Shown here: piece after piece, positions 16,797 to 23,320 of the stretch | Layout: every line of letters starts with the position of its first letter | Position numbering within the stretch: the first letter of the stretch is position 1 | Assembly (NCBI GenBank): GCA_019425015.1 | Contig: JAHYYJ010000008.1 | Span: 74,834-138,833, forward strand | Direction: 5' to 3' | DNA: 64,000 nt | Source: Collinsella sp. | Lineage (GTDB): Bacteria > Actinomycetota > Coriobacteriia > Coriobacteriales > Coriobacteriaceae | Program-made: the position numbers and the translations under genes | Notes under the pieces: model-generated | What the model was told of the DNA's origin: nothing | The model's database searches: none | The model's input: only the letters and a program-made list of their open reading frames with translations

Positions 16797-17819
16797 CTAG
16801 CGCGAGGTCGAAGCGCGGTGTTCGATGTGGCCGGGGACCTCGATGCGCTTGGGGGCGAGCTTTGCGGCGTCGCCCACCGTAGTGGTAACGACGTCGATGC
16901 GCTCGGACAGACGCTCGATTACGCGCTCGGCGATGGTGTGGGTGTCTTGCGCGGCCGTGGTCACACCGCCAAAGAGCACGTGGTTCCAGGGGTAATCGTC
17001 AAACGTTGCGATCTTAAGGCCCGCCGGCAGCGAGGGACCCAGCTGCGCCAGTGCCTCGGTCAGGCGCAGGAAGACCAGGCCGTTGACGGCAATGAGGCCG
17101 AGCTTTTTACCTGCGTACTCGCGGATGGCCTCGTCCAGGCGACTGACACCCTCGACGCCACCGTCCGCCAAGGTGACGACCTCGCCGGCCAGGCCGCGGC
17201 GCGAGAGCTCGTCGGCAAACGCCTCGGCGCGCTCGCGACGCACGGGACTGTCGTCGCTTGCCTCGGTGAGCAGGCACAGACGCTCGCTGCCCGCAGCAGC
17301 CAAGGCGTCTACCAGGCCGGCAACCAGCTCACGGTTGTTGGAGGTCACCAGATCGATGCCACCGTCGGCAACGTCGCGGTCGAGCAGTACAACGGGCAGG
17401 CGCCCCGCGGCCGCGGCAATCGCCTTGTCGTTGCCTCCGCAGGTATTGACGACCAGGCCGTCCACGCCGGCATCGATAAGTCTGGTGAGCGACTCTGCCT
17501 CCTTGGCGGGGTCGTTGCCGCTAATGGCCGTCATGAGCGAGCAGCCGCGCGCGGCGGCGCTGGCGGAAAGCCCTTCGAGCATGGCGCTGGAGAACGGGTT
17601 GGCGATGTCGGCCAAGATTACGCCGATGAGGTTGGTGCGCGAGCTGCGCAGATTGCGTGCGGCGGCACGTGGGCGATAGCCGGTGCGCTCGATAACCGCC
17701 GCGATGCGAGCGCGGGTTTCCTCGGTCATCTGCCCGGGGCGGTTATTGAGATAGCGCGAGACCGTGGCCGGACTCACGCCCGCCTCGGCGGCAATGTCCT
17801 TGATTCTCATCTGCGCCAT
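16797..17819 (-). CDS. LacI-family regulator, KdgR-like
   Basis: 340-residue repressor. The N-terminal helix-turn-helix with hinge is IKDIAAEAGVSPATVSRYLN...ARNLRSSRTN, and the periplasmic-binding-type effector domain fills the rest (LIGVILADIANPFSSAMLEG). Start at 17819 (MAQMRIKD) with GGGGTG upstream; ATG at 17810 is an alternative. It is divergent from kdgK, and the shared intergenic region holds CGAAACCGATTTCG, so it very likely controls kdgK-eda. The natural ligand would be KDG or its phosphate, by analogy. Confidence 0.88.
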   Translation of the reverse strand: MAQMRIKDIAAEAGVSPATVSRYLNNRPGQMTEETRARIAAVIERTGYRPRAAARNLRSSRTNLIGVILADIANPFSSAMLEGLSASAAARGCSLMTAISGNDPAKEAESLTRLIDAGVDGLVVNTCGGNDKAIAAAAGRLPVVLLDRDVADGGIDLVTSNNRELVAGLVDALAAAGSERLCLLTEASDDSPVRRERAEAFADELSRRGLAGEVVTLADGGVEGVSRLDEAIREYAGKKLGLIAVNGLVFLRLTEALAQLGPSLPAGLKIATFDDYPWNHVLFGGVTTAAQDTHTIAERVIERLSERIDVVTTTVGDAAKLAPKRIEVPGHIEHRASTSR

Positions 17820-17904
17820 AGCGCACCCCGTTTCCCAATTGTCGGCGGTCTGAGCCATTTTAGGCATTTTTTAAAAATCTCGGTTGCAAAACGCTGTAGG
17901 TGAG

Positions 17905-17949
17905 TATACTACAACTCGAAACGAAACCGATTTCGTAAACCGATTTCGG
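17905..17949 (+). promoter_or_regulatory. kdgK promoter with tandem LacI-type operators
   Basis: A -10 box TATACT (17905-17910) is preceded by TTGCAA (17884-17889) with a 15-bp gap. Immediately downstream lie the near-palindrome CGAAACCGATTTCG (17922-17935) and a second AAACCGATTTCGG (17937-17949). Both are centred on CG like LacI-family sites. Placement over the start region suggests repression. Confidence 0.7.
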
Positions 17950-17952
17950 CAA

Positions 17953-18008
17953 GCGTTGGCATGGAGGTGCAAAGATGTACCCTACCGTCTTGGCACCTCC
18001 GTGCCAAC
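17953..18008 (+). promoter_or_regulatory. Long hairpin in the kdgK 5' leader
   Basis: Arms GCGTTGGCATGGAGGTGC and GCACCTCCGTGCCAACGC pair with one mismatch around a 20-nt loop. It ends 46 nt before the kdgK start codon. There is no T-run, so it is not a terminator. Confidence 0.6.
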
Positions 18009-18053
18009 GCCATATCAAAGGTGTACGCACGAGCAAGAAGGAGCTGCGCGACC

Positions 18054-19088
18054 ATGGGTAAAACGGTTCTTACCTTCGGCGAGATCATGATAAGGCTCTC
18101 GCCCAAAGATCATCTGCGCATTGAGCAGGCGACCGAGTTTGATGTCCGCTACGGCGGCGCCGAAGCCAACACCGCGCTTTCCCTGGCCTACCAGGGTGAC
18201 AAGGCAGCTTACGTCTCCGTTGTCCCGGCCAACCGTCTGGGCGAGTGCGCCCTGCGTTCGCTGAAGGTCTACGACGTCGATACCTCGCGCGTCGTGCGCC
18301 AGGGCGACCGTCTTGGCTCCTATGTGTTTGAGGTCGGCGCCTCGCAGCGCGGCAACGGCTGCGTCTACGACCGCAAGTACTCTGCCATCAACATGGCCAA
18401 GCGCGACGTCTTTGACTGGGATGAGATCCTCAAGGGTGTCGATGTCTTTTACTTCTCCGGCGTGACGCCCGCCGTCTCCGACGAGATGGCCGCCGCCTGC
18501 AAGGATGCCCTCGCCGCCTGCCGCGCCGAAGGCATCACCACCGTGTGCGACGTGAATTATCGCGGCAAGATGTGGTCGCCCGAGAAGTCGCAGGCCACCA
18601 TGAAGGAACTCCTGCCGCTCGTTGACATCTGCATTGCCAACGACGAGGACGCTCCTGCCGGCCTCGGTATGACCTGCGTCTCCGGCTCCCTTGCCCACGG
18701 CATCGAGGAGCGCGACACCTACGTCGAGATGGCCCGTCAGATCTGCGCCGAGTACGGTTGCAAGAAGGTCGCCTCGGTCGTCCGCAACATCTCCTGCGTC
18801 GAGCGCTCCATCTGGATGGGCATGCTCTTTGACGCCGAGAGCGGCGAGCACTGGTTCTCCCCTGCTCACGACGTGCACGTGCTCGAGGGCGTTGCCGCCG
18901 GCGATGCTTTCAACGCCGGCCTCGTCCATGCCCTCATCAACGACTTTGCCCCGCAGGACGCCGTCAACTACGCCATCGCCGCCTCGATCCTCAAGCTCAC
19001 CATCAAGGGCGATTCCAACCTGGTGACCGCAGACGAGATCGCAGCCGTGGCATCCGCCGCCGACGGTGGCACCCGCGTCGCGCGCTAA
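18054..19088 (+). CDS. kdgK: 2-dehydro-3-deoxygluconokinase KdgK (PfkB family)
   Basis: Phosphorylates KDG to KDPG in the cytoplasm, the step joining all uronate routes in this window. The PfkB fold shows the N-terminal FGEIMIRLSP and the sugar-binding GGAEANTALSLA (about 38-50). The C-terminal signature is VAAGDAFNAGLVHAL with the catalytic Asp. Length 344. I chose ATG 18054 because AAGGAG lies 10 nt upstream; the ORF extends 31 codons further up through the leader hairpin, which is not credible coding. Followed by eda on the same strand after a 254-bp spacer containing an inverted repeat (19212-19290). Confidence 0.93.
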   Translation: MGKTVLTFGEIMIRLSPKDHLRIEQATEFDVRYGGAEANTALSLAYQGDKAAYVSVVPANRLGECALRSLKVYDVDTSRVVRQGDRLGSYVFEVGASQRGNGCVYDRKYSAINMAKRDVFDWDEILKGVDVFYFSGVTPAVSDEMAAACKDALAACRAEGITTVCDVNYRGKMWSPEKSQATMKELLPLVDICIANDEDAPAGLGMTCVSGSLAHGIEERDTYVEMARQICAEYGCKKVASVVRNISCVERSIWMGMLFDAESGEHWFSPAHDVHVLEGVAAGDAFNAGLVHALINDFAPQDAVNYAIAASILKLTIKGDSNLVTADEIAAVASAADGGTRVAR

Positions 19089-19211
19089 GCCGTCCCCATT
19101 CCGCGGGCCGCAGCTTTCCATACCCATACCTCTGCAGCCCGCTCCCCGATTCCTCCGGCCAGGTAGAACCACTTAGTCCCATTCCGGTTTTGTCTGGCAT
19201 TCCTTCACGAC

Positions 19212-19290
19212 TGGCCTCGTAGCCGGTTCCGAAATTGCTTGTGACCCAAGCAGTGCCTCCGATAACCAATCCGGAACCGGCTCATGGCCA
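19212..19290. repeat. Inverted repeat between kdgK and eda
   Basis: TGGCC...AGCCGGTTCCG (19212-19231) pairs with CGGAACCGGCT...GGCCA (19272-19290). The remaining kdgK-eda spacer shows no ORF. Confidence 0.6.
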
Positions 19291-19342
19291 ATCTTCTTTG
19301 GCAATCACGCGCCCGTGCGCGCCTCACATCGAAAGGAACACT

Positions 19343-19984
19343 ATGTTCGATCAGTTCTACACCACGCTTGAATCCCTGGGCATCGTGCCGGTCGTCGTGC
19401 TCGACAAGGTCGAAGACGCCGCACCGCTCGCCCATGCCCTTATGGCAGCCGGCATGAAGTCCGCCGAGGTCACCTTCCGCACTGCCTGCGCCGCCGAGTG
19501 CATCGCCGCTATGGCCGAGGCCGAGCCCGAGATGTGCGTCGGCGCCGGCACCGTCCTGACCGTCGAGCAGGTTGAGCAGGCCCGCACCGCCGGTGCCAAG
19601 TTCATCGTCTCGCCGGGTTACAACGAGGACGTCGTGAAGCACTGCATCGACATCGACCTGCCCGTCCTTCCCGGCACCGTGACCCCCTCCGAGGTCACTG
19701 CTGCCGAGAATCTGGGCCTCAAGGTCACCAAATTCTTCCCCGCGGCTCAGTATGGGGGCCTCAACACCATCAAGGCCCTCGCTGCTCCGTTTGTCGGCCA
19801 TCGCTTTATGCCCACCGGCGGCGTGAACACTGCCAACGTCGAGGAGTACCTGAGCTCCAGCGCCATCATCGCCTGTGGTGGCACCTGGATGGTCAAGCCG
19901 GCCCTGTTCGCCGACGGCGGCTTTTCCAAGGTCGAGCAGATCGCCCGCGAGGCCATGGACGTCGTCAAGAAGGTCCGCGGCTAG
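19343..19984 (+). CDS. eda: KDPG aldolase Eda
   Basis: Cleaves KDPG to pyruvate and glyceraldehyde-3-phosphate, the exit of the uronate pathway. A 213-residue class I aldolase barrel: VPVVVLDKVEDA, the Glu-containing strand AEVTFRTACA, GAGTVLT, the Schiff-base Lys in KFFPAAQYGG, and the phosphate-binding end MPTGGVN. Start ATG 19343 has GAAAGGA 5 nt upstream; the longer ORF runs back into the inverted-repeat spacer. Followed by a strong terminator. Confidence 0.95.
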   Translation: MFDQFYTTLESLGIVPVVVLDKVEDAAPLAHALMAAGMKSAEVTFRTACAAECIAAMAEAEPEMCVGAGTVLTVEQVEQARTAGAKFIVSPGYNEDVVKHCIDIDLPVLPGTVTPSEVTAAENLGLKVTKFFPAAQYGGLNTIKALAAPFVGHRFMPTGGVNTANVEEYLSSSAIIACGGTWMVKPALFADGGFSKVEQIAREAMDVVKKVRG

Positions 19985-20001
19985 GTTTAGCTCTCTATCG
20001 T

Positions 20002-20034
20002 GAAAGGGGGCGTGTCCTAGACCTCGCCCCCTTT
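20002..20034 (+). terminator. Rho-independent terminator after eda
   Basis: Stem GAAAGGGGGCG/CGCCCCCTTTC followed by TTTTA on the plus strand. Confidence 0.9.
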
Positions 20035-20040
20035 CTTTTA

Positions 20041-20139
20041 AAGCGGCTCGGAAGCGCGCCGTTTCCGTCACGAACAAGAACCGAAACCGTCTTGTATGCT
20101 GATAGAACGTGACGGAAGCGACACGCCCCCAAGCCGCTT
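20041..20139. repeat. Inverted repeat after eda
   Basis: AAGCGGCT (20041-20048) pairs with AGCCGCTT (20132-20139), and CGTTTCCGTCACG (20060-20072) pairs with CGTGACGGAAGCG (20108-20120) at 12 of 13 positions. This is the first of three consecutive hairpins filling 20041-20363, which holds no gene. Confidence 0.6.
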
Positions 20140-20189
20140 TGCTTTCCCGGTCAATCAACCGACTCAACATAATCCAGTCCACCAAAACA

Positions 20190-20254
20190 GCTGCGGCGCC
20201 GTCTGGAGGAATGGACCCTTGCTTCCGGTCTTTTCCTCCAAGCGGCGCCGCAGC
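20190..20254. repeat. Inverted repeat with 12-bp perfect stem
   Basis: GCTGCGGCGCCG/CGGCGCCGCAGC, with a second inner pairing GGAGGA/TCCTCC. Confidence 0.65.
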
Positions 20255-20283
20255 CTTTTCATGCCCCGATTGCACCCCCGCAC

Positions 20284-20346
20284 TTGCGGTGAAATACGGA
20301 CTGCCTACGTCGTCAAAGCCGCAAAACAGTCCCTATTTCACCGCAA
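20284..20346. repeat. Hairpin family 4, copy A
   Basis: TTGCGGTGAAATACGGACTG pairs with CAGTCCCTATTTCACCGCAA at 19 of 20 positions. A second copy at 25386-25452 carries a compensatory A-T to G-C change in the stem, and a solitary left arm lies at 21127-21146. It sits just past the stop of the GntR gene. Confidence 0.7.
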
Positions 20347-20363
20347 CTAATGTAGGGAACGAG

Positions 20364-21056
20364 TTAGATGGCCGAGTCTTTGGACAGCTCGAAATAGTCG
20401 GGATGCAAGGCGATAACCGGGCCCTGCTCCTCGGGCATCAGATGCAGGTGCGTCTCTGCCAGGTAGCTCGCCGTGTCGGTATCGCCCTTTGTAATGGCCT
20501 CGAGAATCCGGCGATGCTGCCGACGAATCGGCTCCCAATCCAGATCCTGCGACACCATACGCAACCAGTTGTATCGCTCAAAATGCGTGTTGACGCTCTT
20601 CATCCAATCCCACAACATGTGGCGGCCGGCAATCTCAAAACATGTCTCATGAAACAGGTTGTCCAGGTCAAAAAAGCGACGCGTTTCGCTGTGGTCGAGC
20701 GACTCGGACTCGGCAAGAATCTGCTCGAGCCGATGCTTTTGCTCGGGCGTGGCGGCAGAGCAGCATTTAATGAGCACACTTCTCTCGAGTTTCTCGCGCA
20801 AGAAACAGGCGTTCTCGGCGCGTTCCATACTGATTTTTGAGACATAGGTGCCGCTTTTGGGACGCGTCTCCACCAGCTCTTGCTCGCGCAGGCGCACAAA
20901 GGACTCGCGAATGGGCGTGCGCCCGATTCCCGTCTCCTTTTCCAGACCAATCGCCGAAAGGCGCGTGCCGGGCTTGAGCTCGGCATAGATGATCTTGGAG
21001 CGCAATGCGTTGTATGCCTGATCTTGCAGGCTCTGATAAAGCTGATGTTGTTCCAT
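20364..21056 (-). CDS. GntR/FadR-family regulator
   Basis: 230-residue regulator. The winged helix is at about residues 10-75 (LRSKIIYAELKPGTRLS, GIGRTPIRESFVRLREQELV, KSGTYVS). An all-helical FCD ligand domain follows, with candidate metal ligands in DLDNLFHETCF and TASYLAETHLHLM. ExuR and UxuR of enterobacteria, which control hexuronate use, belong to this family. The position between eda and the unsaturated-uronate genes makes a similar job plausible but unproven. Start 21056 with GAGGG close upstream. Confidence 0.88.
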   Translation of the reverse strand: MEQHQLYQSLQDQAYNALRSKIIYAELKPGTRLSAIGLEKETGIGRTPIRESFVRLREQELVETRPKSGTYVSKISMERAENACFLREKLERSVLIKCCSAATPEQKHRLEQILAESESLDHSETRRFFDLDNLFHETCFEIAGRHMLWDWMKSVNTHFERYNWLRMVSQDLDWEPIRRQHRRILEAITKGDTDTASYLAETHLHLMPEEQGPVIALHPDYFELSKDSAI

Positions 21057-21126
21057 AAAGCCCTCGGATGAAGCTCACGGTTTGTCGAATTTCACCACGT
21101 AATACTAGCGCATCCCCTATCCCCTC

Positions 21127-21146
21127 AGTTGCGGTGAAATAAGGAC
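21127..21146 (+). repeat. Hairpin family 4, solitary left arm
   Basis: AGTTGCGGTGAAATAAGGAC matches the left arms at 20284 and 25386, but no partner arm follows. It looks like a truncated copy. Confidence 0.5.
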
Positions 21147-21218
21147 CGCTGGCACCCATGCACAACTTAGGCGGCTTTGACGTGACCAGACGTGACCACC
21201 GCTATCTCGGCGCTGATC

Positions 21219-21392
21219 TTAGGCAACGTCGCCGGCATCGCCAGTAAGTTGTTCACCCGGCACTTTGTGCGCGCCACATTTGAAAAGTAGCACTACGCGC
21301 GGGGCCAACGGGCAGCCCATGCTCACTTGTCTCTCGAGCTTGCCCTCCTCGATCAGGACAATCGAGCCGCCCGCGCAGCAGTGCGAGTTCAC
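21219..21392 (-). CDS. Small Cys-containing ORF, 57 aa (uncertain)
   Basis: A GTG-initiated frame directly under the GTGAACGTTCAC box, with AAAGG 6 nt before the start. The product begins VNSHCCAGGSIVLIEEG, continues MGCPLAP, and ends FKCGAHKVPGEQLT...; four Cys and two His suggest metal binding. Codons in the first third are GC-rich at the third position like the neighbours, then become mixed. I do not recognise the family. It may be a real small protein divergent from the SDR gene, a fragment of a lost gene, or chance. Confidence 0.35.
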   Translation of the reverse strand: MNSHCCAGGSIVLIEEGKLERQVSMGCPLAPRVVLLFKCGAHKVPGEQLTGDAGDVA

Positions 21393-21408
21393 CGTTTACC
21401 TTTAAAAA

Positions 21409-21420
21409 GTGAACGTTCAC
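21409..21420. promoter_or_regulatory. Pectin-regulon operator GTGAACGTTCAC (SDR/RpiB operon)
   Basis: Perfect 12-bp palindrome. A half-like GTTCACCGTTTAC lies just upstream (21388-21400) and a TGAACGTTTC box at 21501-21510 overlaps the leader near the SDR start. The same palindrome occurs upstream of uxaC, the GPH transporter and (variant) GH105. Confidence 0.75.
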
Positions 21421-21525
21421 CTATTTTTCGGAGAACGGGAGGGTTTATTACCCTACTTCACATATACTGAGCTTGTACGAAAAGCAAGACTTATATAGAT
21501 GAACGTTTCTTTTGGAAGGATTGCT

Positions 21526-22335
21526 ATGTCTGATCTTATGGACAGCTTCCGCCTGGACGGCAAGGTCGCGCTCGTGACCGGCGCCACCTATGGCATCGGC
21601 ATGGCCATTGCCGAGGCGCTCGGAGAGGCAGGCGCCAAGATTGCCTTTAACGCCCGTCACGCCGACAAAGTTGCCGAAGCCGAGAAGCACTACCGCGAGC
21701 TGGGCTTTTATGCTCACGGCTATGTTGCCGACGTCACCGACGAGGCCGTCGTCGCCGAGCTCATCGCCAAGATCGAGGCCGATTTTGGCACCACGCCCGA
21801 CATTCTGGTCAACAACGCCGGCGTCATCCAGCGCACCCCGATGCTCGACATGAGCGCCGAGGACTTCCGTCGCGTCGTCGACATCGACCTCAATGCCCCG
21901 TTTATCGTGTCCAAGGCCTGCCTGCCGGGCATGATCGCCAAGGGTCACGGCAAGATCATCAACATCTGCTCCATGATGAGCGAGCTGGGCCGCGAAACCA
22001 TCGCTGGCTATGCCGCCGCCAAGGGCGGACTCAAGATGCTCACCAAGAACATCTGCTCCGAGTTTGGCGAGGCCAACATCCAGTGCAACGGCATTGGGCC
22101 GGGCTACATCGCTACCCCGCAGACCGCACCGCTGCGCGAGACGCAACCCGATGGCAGCCGTCATCCGTTTGACCAGTTCATCATTGCCAAGACGCCCGCA
22201 GCCCGTTGGGGCACGCCCGAGGACCTGAAGGGCCCCGCCGTGTTCCTGGCTTCCGACGCATCGAACTTCGTCAACGGGCACATTCTGTACGTCGACGGCG
22301 GCATTCTGGCCTACATCGGCAAGCAGCCGCAGTAG
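21526..22335 (+). CDS. SDR dehydrogenase of unsaturated-uronate catabolism (KduD/DhuD-like)
   Basis: NAD(P)-dependent short-chain dehydrogenase of 269 residues. Cofactor loop TGATYGIG, NNAG strand, catalytic Ser in ICSMMS and YAAAK with Tyr and Lys are all present, and the C-terminus is DGGILAYIGKQPQ. KduD and DhuD reduce the diketo intermediate made from unsaturated uronates to KDG. The closest look-alike is gluconate 5-dehydrogenase, so substrate rests on context: an RpiB-family isomerase gene follows and a pectin-regulon operator precedes. Start 21526 (MSDLMDS) has GGAAGG 7 nt upstream; the ORF start at 21499 lies within an operator-like box. Confidence 0.85.
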   Translation: MSDLMDSFRLDGKVALVTGATYGIGMAIAEALGEAGAKIAFNARHADKVAEAEKHYRELGFYAHGYVADVTDEAVVAELIAKIEADFGTTPDILVNNAGVIQRTPMLDMSAEDFRRVVDIDLNAPFIVSKACLPGMIAKGHGKIINICSMMSELGRETIAGYAAAKGGLKMLTKNICSEFGEANIQCNGIGPGYIATPQTAPLRETQPDGSRHPFDQFIIAKTPAARWGTPEDLKGPAVFLASDASNFVNGHILYVDGGILAYIGKQPQ

Positions 22336-22348
22336 GGCATTCGGGCGA

Positions 22349-22457
22349 GGCGGTGGACGATAAAGTCTGCTGCTCAGACAGTCCTGCTCGCACGGAAAGC
22401 ACATTAAGTGCTTTCCGGCTCGTGCGGAACTCGCGACAGACCTTATCGTCCACCGCC
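22349..22457 (-). repeat. Two-tier palindrome, family 2 copy C (minus orientation)
   Basis: Outer arms 22349-22369 and 22437-22457 pair at 20 of 21 positions. An inner hairpin follows (GCACGGAAAGCAC.../GTGCTTTCC..CGTGC). Read on the minus strand, the junctions show TTCCGCACGA and GTGCGAGCAGGAC, resembling the conserved internal loops of the elements at 51166 and 53788. It separates two co-directional genes of one pathway. Confidence 0.6.
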
Positions 22458-22540
22458 CGCAAAACCAACCTCGGGTTGGAATAGACGCCGCCCGCATGCA
22501 GAAACAAAAAAAGAAACATTTGGTTGAAAGGTTAACTCAA

Positions 22541-23182
22541 ATGAAGATCGCTCTGATTAATGAGAATTCTCAGAACTCCAAGAACCCTATGATCGAGGCT
22601 GCCCTTAAGAAGGTTGTCGAGCCCATGGGGCACACCGTCTTTAACTATGGCATGTATGCCGACGCCGACTCCAAGCCCCTCACCTACGTGCAGAACGGCA
22701 TTCTTGCCGCCGTGCTGCTCAACTCCGGTGCCGCCGACTACGTCGTGACCGGCTGCGGCACCGGCGAGGGCGCTATGCTCGCCTGCAACTCCTTCCCCGG
22801 CGTGCTGTGCGGCCATGTTGCCGACCCGCTGGATGCCTACACCTTTGCCCAGGTCAACGATGGCAACGCCGTCGCCATGCCCTTCGCGCTCAAGAACGGC
22901 TGGGGCCAGGAGCTCAACCTCGAGTACACCTTCGAGAAGCTCTTTGGCTTTGGCTCGGGCAACGGCTACCCCGCCGAGCGCGTTGAGCCCGAGCAGCGCA
23001 ACAAGAAGATCCTCGACGGCGTGCGCGCTGTGACCATGCGTCCGCTCGTCGACGTCCTGGGCGAGATCGATCAGGATCTGGTGAAGGGCGCCCTCGCTGG
23101 TGAGCACTTCCAGGAGTACTTCTTTGCCAACGCCACCGACGAGGCCATCATCGCCAAGGTCAAGGAGATCTTGGGCCTGTAA
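22541..23182 (+). CDS. RpiB/LacAB-family sugar isomerase (DhuI-like)
   Basis: 213-residue cytoplasmic isomerase. RpiB-like features: MKIALINENSQ at the N-terminus, GAADYVVTGCGTGEGAML with the catalytic Cys loop, and VAMPFALKNGWGQELN. It is longer than RpiB (about 150 residues), as in the DhuI subgroup that isomerises 4-deoxy-L-threo-5-hexosulose uronate from unsaturated uronic acids. The neighbouring SDR would be the DhuD partner, giving KDG for kdgK. Start 22541 with GAAAGG upstream. The DhuI role is inference from family and neighbour. Confidence 0.8.
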   Translation: MKIALINENSQNSKNPMIEAALKKVVEPMGHTVFNYGMYADADSKPLTYVQNGILAAVLLNSGAADYVVTGCGTGEGAMLACNSFPGVLCGHVADPLDAYTFAQVNDGNAVAMPFALKNGWGQELNLEYTFEKLFGFGSGNGYPAERVEPEQRNKKILDGVRAVTMRPLVDVLGEIDQDLVKGALAGEHFQEYFFANATDEAIIAKVKEILGL

Positions 23183-23227
23183 TAAGGCCCACGGGGCGCA
23201 CCGACCCCCAACAAACCGCCAGACAAA

Positions 23228-23260
23228 AGGCGCCGCGACGATCCATGTGTCGCGGCGCCT
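23228..23260. terminator. Bidirectional terminator between the RpiB-like gene and the ene-reductase
   Basis: Stem AGGCGCCGCGAC/GTCGCGGCGCCT with TTTTT on the plus strand and TTTTG on the minus strand, between convergent genes. Confidence 0.9.
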
Positions 23261-23320
23261 TTTTAGATTGGCTATCGCTTGAGTCACCGCAAGGCGGCCG
23301 CTCCCCTATTTGCCAAGAGC

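Noticed and set aside
21189..21288. Remnant of an AraC-like gene on the plus strand
   Set aside because: Only about 32 open codons without a definable motif; the opposite strand frame is at least as good.
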